Source: Promicromonospora sp. AC04 (lineage in GTDB: Bacteria; Actinomycetota; Actinomycetes; Actinomycetales; Cellulomonadaceae). From it: DNA of 64,000 nucleotides. The notes beneath the pieces are model-generated. The model was not told the DNA's origin, searched no databases, and was given only the letters and a program-made list of their open reading frames with translations. A program made the position numbers and the translations under genes. Shown one piece after another: positions 18,170-26,126 of the stretch. The DNA lies in assembly GCF_003058225.1 (NCBI RefSeq), contig NZ_QBUG01000011.1, positions 1 through 64,000 on the forward strand, read 5' to 3'. Positions within the stretch are counted from its first letter, which is position 1. Each line of letters begins with the position of its first letter.

Positions 18170-18778
18170 GTGACTCCGCGCAGGCAGCAGATCCTGAGCA
18201 CGGCCGCCGACCTGTTCGCCGCCCGTGGCTTCCATGGCGTCTCCATGGGGGACATCGGCGCGGCGGTCGGCGTCTCCGGACCCGCGCTCTACAAGCACTT
18301 CGCCGGCAAGGAGGACATCCTCGGGCAGTGCCTCCTGCACGCCTCCGACCAGCTCCTCGCGGGCGCGCGGGAGCTGCTGTCCGACGGCGGGGCGCGCTCC
18401 GCCGTCGGACGGCCGGGGGACGCCGGGGCCGACGGGGCGGCCGCAACCGACGCCCCCGACGCGGCGCTGGTCGCCCTCATCGCCCGGCACGCCGACTTCG
18501 CGCTCGACAACCCGGCGCTCATCGTGATCCAGGAGCGCGAGTGGGGCGCGCTGGGCACCGAGGCCCGCGCGCAGGTGCGCAAGCACCAGCTCGCCTACAT
18601 CGAGGTCTGGGCCGACGCGCTGCGCCCCCTGCGCCCCGACCTGGACCCGGCCGAGGCACGCGCCGCCGTGCAGGCGGCGTTCGGCCTGCTCAACTCCACG
18701 CCCCACAGCGCGCGCATCGGCCGCGACACCATGCGGTCCCTCCTGACCCGCATGGCGCGCGCGGCCCTGCTCTCCTGA
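18170..18778 (+). CDS. TetR-family regulator, candidate repressor of leucine degradation
   Basis: A 202-residue TetR protein. The N-terminal helix-turn-helix is typical (ILSTAADLFAARGFHGVSMGDIGAAVGVSGPALYKHFAGKEDIL in pieces over residues 7-50, with recognition helix GPALYKHF). The ligand domain carries no motif I can assign. It starts with GTG, nine bases after the glycosidase gene, and converges on the acyl-CoA dehydrogenase gene with a one-base gap. TetR proteins of this type commonly control acyl-CoA catabolism. It is the only TetR gene near the two GGTTAA-N6-TTAACC palindromes, so I infer that it binds them; the sequence itself cannot prove this. Confidence 0.85.
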   Translation: MTPRRQQILSTAADLFAARGFHGVSMGDIGAAVGVSGPALYKHFAGKEDILGQCLLHASDQLLAGARELLSDGGARSAVGRPGDAGADGAAATDAPDAALVALIARHADFALDNPALIVIQEREWGALGTEARAQVRKHQLAYIEVWADALRPLRPDLDPAEARAAVQAAFGLLNSTPHSARIGRDTMRSLLTRMARAALLS

Positions 18779-18779
18779 C

Positions 18780-19949
18780 CTACTCCACCGGGAGGCCCAG
18801 GCCCCTCGCGATGAGCATGCGCTGGAGCTCCGAGGTGCCCTCGCCGATCTCCAGCACCTTCGCGTCCCGGTAGAAGCGGGCGATCGGCCCGTCCTCCATG
18901 ACGCCGTAGCCGCCGAAGACCTGCGCCGCGACGCGCGTGGCCGTCACTGCGGACTCCGTGGCGTAGAGCTTGGCGACCGACGACGCCCGCCGGAACTCGT
19001 CGAGCGGCGCGCCGTCGTCCTTCAGCGCGGCGGCCCGGTAGGTGAGCGCGCGGCTCGCCTGGAGCATTACCTCGATGTCGGCGATCTGGAAGGCGACGCC
19101 CTGCTTGCGGCCGATGGGCCCGCCGAAGGTGGGGCGCACACCGGCGTGCTCCACCGTCAGGTCCAGCATGGCCTGGATGCAGCCGGTGGCGAGCGCCGCC
19201 ACGGCCACGCGCCCCGTGTTGAGGCTGAGCATGAGCTGCTTGAAGCCGTTGCCGCGCACCCCCAGCAGGTTGGCCTCGGGGACGTGCACGTCCTCGAAGC
19301 GCAGCGGGTGGGTGTCGCAGGCGCGCCAGCTCATCTTGTCGTGCAGGGGTTCGACGACGAACCCGGGGGTGTCGGTGGGGACGATGATGGCGCTGAGCTC
19401 CGGGCTGCCGTCCGGCCGGGTGCCGGTGCGCGCCGCGACGGTGCAGACGCTGGTGATCGACGTTCCCGAGTTGGTGATGAACTGCTTGGCGCCGTTGACC
19501 ACCCATTCGCCGTCGACCAGCTCCGCGGTGGTGGTCATGGCGTTGGCGTCGCTGCCCGCGCCGGGTTCGGTGAGGCCGAACGCGCCCAGCGTGCGGCCCG
19601 CCACGAGGTCGGGCAGCCAGGTGGCCTTCTGGTCGTCGGTCCCGAAGGCGAGGATGGTCCCGACACCGAGGCCGACACCGGCCGCGAGCGTGATGCCGAC
19701 GGACTGGTCCACGCGGCCGATCTCCTCGACGGCGATGGTGAGCCCGGTGAGCCCGAGGTCGGACCCTCCGTATTCCTCCGGGGCAGTCAGGCCGAACAGG
19801 CCCAGCTCCCCCATCTGGTGCACCACTTCGACGGGCAGGTGCTTCTCCCTGTCCCATCGGGCGATGTGGGGCGCTATCTCGCGGTCGGCGAAGTTCCGTA
19901 CCGCGTCCCGGAGCTTGGTGTGCCCCGGGTTCTCTGGTGAGGTATGCAT
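18780..19949 (-). CDS. Acyl-CoA dehydrogenase, probably isovaleryl-CoA dehydrogenase
   Basis: A flavoprotein of about 389 residues that introduces the alpha-beta double bond into an acyl-CoA. Family landmarks are FGLTEPGAGSDA (FAD and substrate binding, about 125), WVVNGAKQFITNSG, and the C-terminal QVFGGYGVMEDGPIARFYRDAKVLEIGEGTSE. The setting beside leucine genes makes isovaleryl-CoA the likely substrate. I place the start at the ATG at 19949, because the ATG at 19979 lies inside the operator and the 19949 start mirrors the leaderless spacing seen at 14080; 19958 is another option. No Shine-Dalgarno is visible. Confidence 0.88.
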   Translation of the reverse strand: MHTSPENPGHTKLRDAVRNFADREIAPHIARWDREKHLPVEVVHQMGELGLFGLTAPEEYGGSDLGLTGLTIAVEEIGRVDQSVGITLAAGVGLGVGTILAFGTDDQKATWLPDLVAGRTLGAFGLTEPGAGSDANAMTTTAELVDGEWVVNGAKQFITNSGTSITSVCTVAARTGTRPDGSPELSAIIVPTDTPGFVVEPLHDKMSWRACDTHPLRFEDVHVPEANLLGVRGNGFKQLMLSLNTGRVAVAALATGCIQAMLDLTVEHAGVRPTFGGPIGRKQGVAFQIADIEVMLQASRALTYRAAALKDDGAPLDEFRRASSVAKLYATESAVTATRVAAQVFGGYGVMEDGPIARFYRDAKVLEIGEGTSELQRMLIARGLGLPVE

Positions 19950-19965
19950 GTTAGGCATGTCACAG

Positions 19966-19985
19966 AGGTTAACAACCATTAACCT
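19966..19985. promoter_or_regulatory. Second copy of the leucine-regulon palindrome
   Basis: AGGTTAACAACCATTAACCT has perfect seven-base arms around a six-base centre and shares the GGTTAA-N6-TTAACC core with 14100-14117. It lies between the acyl-CoA dehydrogenase gene (leftward) and the enoyl-CoA hydratase gene (rightward) and could control both. On the rightward strand a TATGTG sequence directly follows and could be a -10 element. Confidence 0.7.
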
Positions 19986-20016
19986 ATGTGTGCCAGGCCC
20001 CGCCAGGAGGATCTTG

Positions 20017-20787
20017 ATGACCAGCCAGAGTCAGGTCGCCTACGACGTCGTAGCGCTCGAGCTGCCCGACGCGCCGTCGGCCCCGTATGCCCGGATCACG
20101 CTCGACGCCCCCCGGCGGCGCAACGCGCTCTCCCTCGCCCTGCTCGACGAGCTCCAGGCGGCCCTCGACCGCGCCGCGCACGACGACGTCCGCGCTGTGG
20201 TCCTGGCCGCCAGCGGCACCGCGTTCTGCTCCGGCGCCGACCTCACCGAGGCGCTCCGCGACGGCATGACGGTGTCCGCGCGCAAGCTCGCGGACGTGCT
20301 GCGCGCCATCCTCGCCCTGCCCAAGCCCGTCGTGGCGCGCGTGCACGGGCCCGTGCGGGCCGGCGGGATCGGGCTGGTCGCCGCCTGCGACATCGCGATC
20401 AGCGCCGACCAGATCACGTACGCGTTCACCGAGGCCCGCCTCGCGCTCGCGCCCGCCGTCATCTCGCTCGCGGTACTGCCGCGGCTGACACCGCGGGCGG
20501 CGTCGCGCACGTTCCTCACGGGGGCGCCGTTCACGGCCACCGAGGCGGCGGACTGGGGGCTGGTGACCCGGACCGTCCCGCTCGACGGCCTCGACAAGGA
20601 GGTCACGGCGGTTCTGGCGGGGCTCGCCACGGGCGACCCGCAGGGCCTGGCCGCGACCAAGGAGCTGCTCAACGCGGACGCGCTGGCCCGCTTCGACGCG
20701 CACGTGGACGACGCCGTCACCACCTCGGCCAAGCTGTTCGGCTCGGAACCCGCGCGCGCAGCGATCGCGAAGCTGCTGGCCCACTGA
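20017..20787 (+). CDS. Enoyl-CoA hydratase/isomerase, probably methylglutaconyl-CoA hydratase
   Basis: A 256-residue crotonase-family enzyme. ITLDAPRRRNALSLALLDEL opens the fold, AFCSGADLTEA (about residue 70) supplies the first oxyanion-hole amide, and VRAGGIGLVAACDIAISAD (about 110) supplies the second. It hydrates an unsaturated acyl-CoA; in this context 3-methylglutaconyl-CoA, the missing step between methylcrotonyl-CoA carboxylase and HMG-CoA lyase, is the natural substrate. The ATG at 20017 has a perfect AGGAGG site at 20005-20010. It is divergent from the acyl-CoA dehydrogenase gene. Confidence 0.9.
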   Translation: MTSQSQVAYDVVALELPDAPSAPYARITLDAPRRRNALSLALLDELQAALDRAAHDDVRAVVLAASGTAFCSGADLTEALRDGMTVSARKLADVLRAILALPKPVVARVHGPVRAGGIGLVAACDIAISADQITYAFTEARLALAPAVISLAVLPRLTPRAASRTFLTGAPFTATEAADWGLVTRTVPLDGLDKEVTAVLAGLATGDPQGLAATKELLNADALARFDAHVDDAVTTSAKLFGSEPARAAIAKLLAH

Positions 20788-20840
20788 CCGGACCGACCGC
20801 TGGATGCGGCCCGATCGCCGGAACGGTGTTGGATGGGGAC

Positions 20841-21656
20841 GTGGCCACCCGGATCTCCCAGCGCAACGCGCGCTTCCAGCAGCTCCAGACGCTGCTCACC
20901 AACCGCAACAAGCGGCATCGCGCCGGCCAGTTCGTCGTGCAGGGCGTGCGGCCGATCACCATGGCCGTCGAGCACGGCTGGGAGGTCCAGGCCCTCCTGT
21001 ACGACGGCGAGCGCCGGCTCTCGCAATGGGCCCGGGACCTGCTCGCGGCCCACCCGCACGTGGAGCACGTGAGGATGGCGCCCGACCTGCTGGCGGAGCT
21101 CGCCGAGAAGGACGACGCCGAGCTGCTCGCCGTGATCGCCATGCGGCCCGACATCCTGGACCGCATCGAGGCGGGCCCGGACTTCCTCGGGGTCGTGTTC
21201 GACCGGCCCACCCAGCCGGGCAACATCGGCGCGGTCATCCGGTCGGCCGACGCGTTCGGGGCCGACGGCGTGATCACCACCGGGCACTCCGCCGACGCCT
21301 ACGACCCCAAGTCCGTGCGGGCCACGACCGGATCGTTCTTCGCGATGCCAGTAGTGCGGAGCCCCTCCCCGGCGGCGGTCATGTCCTGGGTGGAGGAGCG
21401 CCGCGCCGCCGGCGTCCCCGTGGTCGTCGTCGCCACGGACGAGCGCGGTGACGCCGACGTCTCCGCCTTCGACCTCACCCAGCCGGTCCTGCTCCTGGTC
21501 GGCAACGAGACCGCGGGCCTGACCCAGGCGTGGCGCGACGCCGCGGACGTGACGCTGAGCATCCCGATGACGGGCTCGGCGAGCTCGCTCAACGCGGCGA
21601 ACGCGGCCACGGTGGTCCTCTACGAGACCCGCCGCCAGCGCCTCGCGGCACGCTGA
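20841..21656 (+). CDS. TrmH/SpoU-family RNA 2'-O-methyltransferase
   Basis: A 271-residue SPOUT methyltransferase that uses S-adenosylmethionine to methylate ribose 2'-OH in rRNA or tRNA. The N-terminal substrate-binding domain (NKRHRAGQFVVQGVRPI, about 22-38) resembles the L30e-like part of TsnR/RlmB relatives. The knotted catalytic domain shows motif 1 (RPTQPGNIGAVIRSADAFG, about 128-146), motif 2 (LLLVGNETAGL) and motif 3 (IPMTGSASSLNAANAATVVLYE in pieces). The GTG at 20841 follows a GGATGGGGA stretch; an upstream GTG at 20826 is possible. The RNA target cannot be told. Confidence 0.9.
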   Translation: MATRISQRNARFQQLQTLLTNRNKRHRAGQFVVQGVRPITMAVEHGWEVQALLYDGERRLSQWARDLLAAHPHVEHVRMAPDLLAELAEKDDAELLAVIAMRPDILDRIEAGPDFLGVVFDRPTQPGNIGAVIRSADAFGADGVITTGHSADAYDPKSVRATTGSFFAMPVVRSPSPAAVMSWVEERRAAGVPVVVVATDERGDADVSAFDLTQPVLLLVGNETAGLTQAWRDAADVTLSIPMTGSASSLNAANAATVVLYETRRQRLAAR

Positions 21657-21659
21657 GGA

Positions 21660-22787
21660 TCAGAGCTCGATCGAGAGCATCCGGGAGCCCGACGTCTTGA
21701 CGTAGCCCAGGCTCGCGTACAGGCCGTGGGCGCCGCTCGGGTTGGCCGTGTCGACGTCGAGCACCGCGTACTCCATGCCGTCGGCCGCGAAGGCCCGCAT
21801 GTTCGCGGTAAGTGCCGCGAGCGCCGCCTTGCGGCCCCGGTAGGCGCGACGCGAGCCGAGGATGTCCGTGTACCCGAAGGAGTACCCGCGCACCGCGAAG
21901 TCCTCGGGGTACAGGTCCGCCATTGCGTAGCCCACCACCAGCGGCTCACCGGCCCGCAGCGCGGCGGCCGTCTCGGCGTCGGTCTCCGGGGAGGCGAGCA
22001 GGGCGGCGACGTCGGGCGCGTCGTCGACCACCACGTACGACCACTGCGGCGCGAACCCGGTGCGCTCGGCGTACTGCTCGCGCGTGCGGGGCTGGCTGTT
22101 CCAGTGGTCGCGGAAGGCGTCGTTGTGGGCCAGGCGGGTGGCCTCGTCCAGGTCCTCGGACCACGGCGCGAGCCGCAGCGAGCCCGTCAGCTCGACGGAG
22201 GGAACCGGTTCGGCGTCCGGCCCGGAGACGCGGCGCGCGAGGTCGGAGTAGTAGCGCCGCACCTGGAACCCGGCGCGCTCGTAGAGCCGGTGCCGGGACG
22301 CGGGCGATGCGTCCTCCGCGTAGACCGCGATGCGCGCCGGCACGTCCTTGCCCGACGCCGCCAGCTTCTGCCGGGCGCGCCCGATCTCCCAGGCCAGCAG
22401 CTCGCGCCCGATCCCCCTGTCCCGGTGGTCCGGGCGCACGCCGCCCCAGGTGAACGCGCGGACCTCGGTGACGTCGCCGGGCGGGCACTCGACCTGCGCC
22501 CAGGCCACCAGCGCGCCGTCCTCGGCCGGTTCGGTGGAGAACCCGAGCAGCGAGTCCGCGGCCATGTCGCGCCATGCGCCGTCGAACAGCTCGTCGATCT
22601 CCTCGAAGGTCTCGACGTACGGCTCGGCGTCGACGCGGGCGATGTGGTTGCGCAGCACCAGCCAGGCGGGGACGTCCTCGCGGGTGGCGGCGCGCCAGGT
22701 CAGGCCGCCCGCGGTGGGGATGGTCAGGGTCGCCGGGGCGGCGGCGCGCTCGGCGATCGGGGCGAGGGTGTTGGGTTCCGCGGTCAT
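21660..22787 (-). CDS. Two-domain GNAT acetyltransferase (paralogue A)
   Basis: A 375-residue protein built from two GNAT domains in tandem, the layout of mycothiol synthase MshD, although it need not be that enzyme. The N-terminal domain shows GVRPDHRDRGIGRELLAWE (about 120-138), a clear acetyl-CoA motif A; the C-terminal domain has a weaker SRRAYRGRKAALAALTANM version near 310. The ATG at 22787 has GAGGAA five bases upstream. It lies nine bases after a close paralogue on the same strand, so the pair forms an operon born from a tandem duplication. The acceptor substrate is unknown. Confidence 0.85.
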   Translation of the reverse strand: MTAEPNTLAPIAERAAAPATLTIPTAGGLTWRAATREDVPAWLVLRNHIARVDAEPYVETFEEIDELFDGAWRDMAADSLLGFSTEPAEDGALVAWAQVECPPGDVTEVRAFTWGGVRPDHRDRGIGRELLAWEIGRARQKLAASGKDVPARIAVYAEDASPASRHRLYERAGFQVRRYYSDLARRVSGPDAEPVPSVELTGSLRLAPWSEDLDEATRLAHNDAFRDHWNSQPRTREQYAERTGFAPQWSYVVVDDAPDVAALLASPETDAETAAALRAGEPLVVGYAMADLYPEDFAVRGYSFGYTDILGSRRAYRGRKAALAALTANMRAFAADGMEYAVLDVDTANPSGAHGLYASLGYVKTSGSRMLSIEL

Positions 22788-22796
22788 GGCCGTTCC

Positions 22797-23888
22797 TCAG
22801 ATCTCGATGGCGTACATGGTGGAGCCGTCGTTCTTGGTGTAGCCCAGCCGGGCGTACAGGGCGGGCGCGCCCGTCGGGTTGTCCGTGTCGACGTCGAGCA
22901 CCGCGTACTGCATGCCTTCCCCGGCGAAGACGTGCATCGCGTGCGACAGCAGCGCCGCCGCGATGCGGCGCCCGCGGTAGTCGCGGCGCACGCCCACCAG
23001 GTCGGTGTCCCCCGCCGTGTACCCCTGCGACTCCCAGTCGTGCTCGTACCGCCCGGCCATGTGCAGCCCGACGACGTACGGCGTGCCCGGCGGGACCGAC
23101 GGGTCCCCCGGATGCTCCTGCTCGGACCCCTCGTACCGCACCGACTCGTCGACCACGAGGAACGACCACTGCGGCGCGAACGAGCTGCGGTACGCCCGCC
23201 ACGACTCGGCAGTGCGGGGCTGGCTGCCCCAGAGGTCCCGGAACGCGTCGTTGCGGGCCAGCCGCGCGGCGTCGTCCAGGGCCTCGGACCACTGCACGAG
23301 CCGCAGCGGCGGCTCCAGCCCGATCACGGGCAGCGGCGCGCTCAGGTCGCGCAGCAGGTTGGCGAAGTACCGGACGGGCTCGAACCCGCCCGCGCGCAGG
23401 AGGTCGTGGCGCTCGGCGGGGTCGCTGTCCTCGATGTGCGCGGAGATCCGCCCGGGCAGGCCGGCCAGCCGCTCGTCCGTGCCCGACGCCGCGAGCGCCT
23501 GGCGCGCGCGGCCCGTGGCCCAGGCGAGCAGGTTGGTGCCGATGCCCTGACCGCGGTGCGTGGGGTGCACGCCGCCGTGCAGGAAGACCCGCAGGGTCGT
23601 GACGCCGTCGGTCGGGAACTGCTCGACGTGGGCGTACGCGCGCAGCGCGCCGTCGGCGTCCAGTCCGACGATCGTGTCGGTGGCGGCGTCGAACACCGGG
23701 ACGTCGAAGGTCTCGGCGACCTCACCGGGCGACGTGAACCAGTCCCGCCCGTCGGCCTCCTGGACCGTGCGCATGAGCTCCGCGAGCGCTGGCACGTCCT
23801 GCCGGGTCCAGGCGCGCCAGGTCAGGCCGCCCGCCGAGGGGGTGGGCAGGGTCTCGGGCGCGGCTGCGCGCTCGGCGATCGAGAGCAT
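22797..23888 (-). CDS. Two-domain GNAT acetyltransferase (paralogue B)
   Basis: A 363-residue two-GNAT protein, colinear with its downstream neighbour: both begin with IAERAAAP and a GGLTWRA segment and share AHNDAFRD/ARNDAFRD, SQPRT, FAPQWS and AVLDVDT blocks. Motif A of the N-terminal domain is GGVHPTHRGQGIGTNLLAW (about 116-134); the C-terminal one is VRRDYRGRRIAAALLSHAM (about 295-313), better preserved than in paralogue A. The duplication is old, since the two differ throughout. Ribosome-binding evidence is weak. The substrate is unknown. Confidence 0.85.
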   Translation of the reverse strand: MLSIAERAAAPETLPTPSAGGLTWRAWTRQDVPALAELMRTVQEADGRDWFTSPGEVAETFDVPVFDAATDTIVGLDADGALRAYAHVEQFPTDGVTTLRVFLHGGVHPTHRGQGIGTNLLAWATGRARQALAASGTDERLAGLPGRISAHIEDSDPAERHDLLRAGGFEPVRYFANLLRDLSAPLPVIGLEPPLRLVQWSEALDDAARLARNDAFRDLWGSQPRTAESWRAYRSSFAPQWSFLVVDESVRYEGSEQEHPGDPSVPPGTPYVVGLHMAGRYEHDWESQGYTAGDTDLVGVRRDYRGRRIAAALLSHAMHVFAGEGMQYAVLDVDTDNPTGAPALYARLGYTKNDGSTMYAIEI

Positions 23889-23938
23889 GCAGCCACGCTA
23901 GGTGACCCGCCCACCGTCGGCACGGGAATTTGCGGCCG

Positions 23939-25042
23939 CTACGGGGTGAGCGCCGCCAGCTCCTCGACGAACCGGGTGCGGAGCGCCGCCTTCTCGGCCG
24001 GCGGCAGCCACGACGCCTCGACGCCGGCCAGCGCCATGGCGCGCAGCCGTTCGTCCGGGACGGCGAGGTCGTCGGCGAGGATCCGGTACTCGTCGGCGAG
24101 CGTGGTGGGGAACATCCCGGGGTCGTCCGAGGCCGGGATCACGTTGAGCCCCGCCTCCAGCATCGCCGCGATGGACGCCCGCCGCCACGGCCGCCACGAG
24201 CGGCGCGACGACGTGGAGATGACCGTGAACGGCACCTGCTCGTCGCGCAAGCGGGCCACGACGTCGTCGTCCTGCAGGACGAAGTAGCCGTGGTCGATGC
24301 GGTCGCAGCCGAGGACGTCCAGGCAGGTGACGGTGTTGACCGCGACCGGGGCGTGCTCGGACGAGTGCGCCGTCCGGCCCAGGCCCGCCTCCCCCGCGAG
24401 CCGGTAGGCCGCCGCGAACCGCTCCGGCGGGCCCGCCGTCTCCAGGTTGTCCAGGCCGATCCCGGCGACGTACTCGTGCGGGTGGTCGACGACGGTGCGC
24501 ACCCGCTCCAGCGCGTCCTGCCCCGAGCCGGACCGGTCGATCGCGGCGATGAGCCGGCCGGACATGCCGAAGTCGCGCTCGGCCATCCGGATGCCCTCGG
24601 CGTACGCCTCCACCGACCCGAGGTACCCCAGCGACGCCAGGTGCTCGGGCACGGAGTCGAAGGACACCTCGAGGTGCCGCGTGGCGCTGGTGCGGTGCGC
24701 CGCCTCGAACGCCTCGTACGTGATCCGAGTGAGGTCGTCGGCGGAGCGCAGCACCTGGGTCACCCAGCGGGAGACCTGGAACAGCGAGTACGAGATCGCC
24801 GGCTCGTCGGCGCTGCGCCCCTGCGGCACGGGGATGCGCGTGTCGCGGTAGAGGTCCGGGTCCGGCGGCAGGGAGTTGACGTCGGCGTAGATCCGCTCGG
24901 GCTCGGCCGGCAGGTCGAGGCCCTCCCGCCGGGCCAGCTCGGCGAAGGTGCTGGCCCGGACCGTGCCGATGAGGTGGCAGTGCAGGTCGACCTTGGGCAA
25001 CCGGTCGACGGCGGTGGGCAGGTCGGTGGTGAGAGTGTTCAT
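23939..25042 (-). CDS. Adenosine deaminase-family amidohydrolase
   Basis: A 367-residue zinc amidohydrolase. The metal-binding HxH is in KVDLHCHLIGT (residues 17-27); TAHSSEHAP (about 228) is the HxxE catalytic pair in place of the usual HAGE; CDRIDHGYF supplies another His; ASDDPGMF gives the two metal-site Asp residues. It would deaminate adenosine, deoxyadenosine or a related aminopurine. The gene is the last of an ABC-importer operon, 10 bases after the binding-protein gene, so its substrate may be what the importer brings in. Divergence at the HSSE position leaves the precise substrate open. Confidence 0.85.
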   Translation of the reverse strand: MNTLTTDLPTAVDRLPKVDLHCHLIGTVRASTFAELARREGLDLPAEPERIYADVNSLPPDPDLYRDTRIPVPQGRSADEPAISYSLFQVSRWVTQVLRSADDLTRITYEAFEAAHRTSATRHLEVSFDSVPEHLASLGYLGSVEAYAEGIRMAERDFGMSGRLIAAIDRSGSGQDALERVRTVVDHPHEYVAGIGLDNLETAGPPERFAAAYRLAGEAGLGRTAHSSEHAPVAVNTVTCLDVLGCDRIDHGYFVLQDDDVVARLRDEQVPFTVISTSSRRSWRPWRRASIAAMLEAGLNVIPASDDPGMFPTTLADEYRILADDLAVPDERLRAMALAGVEASWLPPAEKAALRTRFVEELAALTP

Positions 25043-25052
25043 GGGGTGCCGG

Positions 25053-26126
25053 TCAGCCGGCCGTCACCTCACGAGCGAACCGGTCCACCCAGTCGGCCCG
25101 GGTCGGGACGAGCTCGGCCGGGTCGAGCGTCGCGTAGCCCGCGGCCACGGGGTCGGCCGCGATGTCGCCGACGACGGCCTCGATCGAGTCCGGCACGGTC
25201 GCCTCCGGGTTGACGGGCAGGTCGCCCACCAGCTCGGCGGACTTCGTCTGGGCCTCGGCAGAGAGCAGGTAGTCGATGAACTGGTGCGCGCCGTCGGCGT
25301 TCGGGGCGCCGGCCGGGATCATGGCGCGGTTGGTGGCCATGTAGCGGCCCGTGGCGGGCGGCGTCCACGCGTACGGCTCGCCCGAGGCGACCAGGTCGGT
25401 GGCGAAGCCGCTCAGGGAGTCGGCGGCGACGATCTCGCCCTGCGTCAGCAGGTTCGTCACCTCGGTCGACGACGCGTAGAACTGCAGGATCCCCGGCGCC
25501 CAGCCCCCGATCGTGTCGAGAGCGGTGTCGATGTCGTACGGCCCGTCGCCGTACGTCTCGCCGACGCCCGAGACCATGAGCTGCCCGGCCGTCACCGAGA
25601 TGTCCGGCAGCGCGAGCTCGCCCGCGCGGGCGGAGTCGCCGTACAGGTCCCACTCCGCCGCCTCCTCGGCCGAGAGCGCCTCGGTCGAGTACAGCGTCCC
25701 GTTGAGCTGGTAGCTGTAGGCCGGGCCCTGGTACCCGTCCTCGAGCGCGAAGTCGGCGACGTCCTCCAGCGACGGCACCTGGGCGGCGTCGACCTCCTGG
25801 AACAGGTCGGTCTCCTGCCCGAGCGCGGCGTAGTAGTCCGAGATCAGCATGACGTCGATGCCGGAGTCCTCGCCCGCGGCCTGGAGCTGCGAGAGCCGGT
25901 CGGCGTTCGACCCGGTCTCCACCTCGACCTTGATCCCGGTCTCGGCCGTGAAGGGGTCGATCACCGCCTCCTGGAACTCCTCGACGCCGAACGGGAACGT
26001 GGAGACGACGATCGTGTCCTCGGCCGCCGCGTCGTCGCCGGCGGAGCAGCCGGCGGCCAGCAGCGAGGTGGCCACGAGGCCGGAGGCGAACACCGCGGTG
26101 CGGCGGGCTTTCGGGGTGCGGTTCAT
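25053..26126 (-). CDS. ABC transporter substrate-binding lipoprotein (PotD/thiamine-binding-like)
   Basis: A 357-residue extracellular solute-binding protein. The signal peptide ends in a lipobox LAAGC with Cys27. The mature protein begins DTIVVSTFPFGVEEFQEAV, the pattern of family 1/PotD-type binding proteins for polyamines, iron or thiamine-like ligands. The ATG at 26126 overlaps the stop of the ATPase gene (ATGA). The linked adenosine deaminase-like enzyme and LacI regulator suggest that the ligand may be a nucleoside or other nitrogenous compound, but this is only inference. Confidence 0.88.
   Translation of the reverse strand: MNRTPKARRTAVFASGLVATSLLAAGCSAGDDAAAEDTIVVSTFPFGVEEFQEAVIDPFTAETGIKVEVETGSNADRLSQLQAAGEDSGIDVMLISDYYAALGQETDLFQEVDAAQVPSLEDVADFALEDGYQGPAYSYQLNGTLYSTEALSAEEAAEWDLYGDSARAGELALPDISVTAGQLMVSGVGETYGDGPYDIDTALDTIGGWAPGILQFYASSTEVTNLLTQGEIVAADSLSGFATDLVASGEPYAWTPPATGRYMATNRAMIPAGAPNADGAHQFIDYLLSAEAQTKSAELVGDLPVNPEATVPDSIEAVVGDIAADPVAAGYATLDPAELVPTRADWVDRFAREVTAG

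Noticed and set aside
18170-18778. TetR as regulator of the GH4 sugar cassette only
   Set aside because: The AraC protein is the better fit for the sugar genes, and no palindrome of TetR type is seen before the glycosidase; the paired operators at the leucine genes favour the other assignment, though cotranscription with the glycosidase remains possible.
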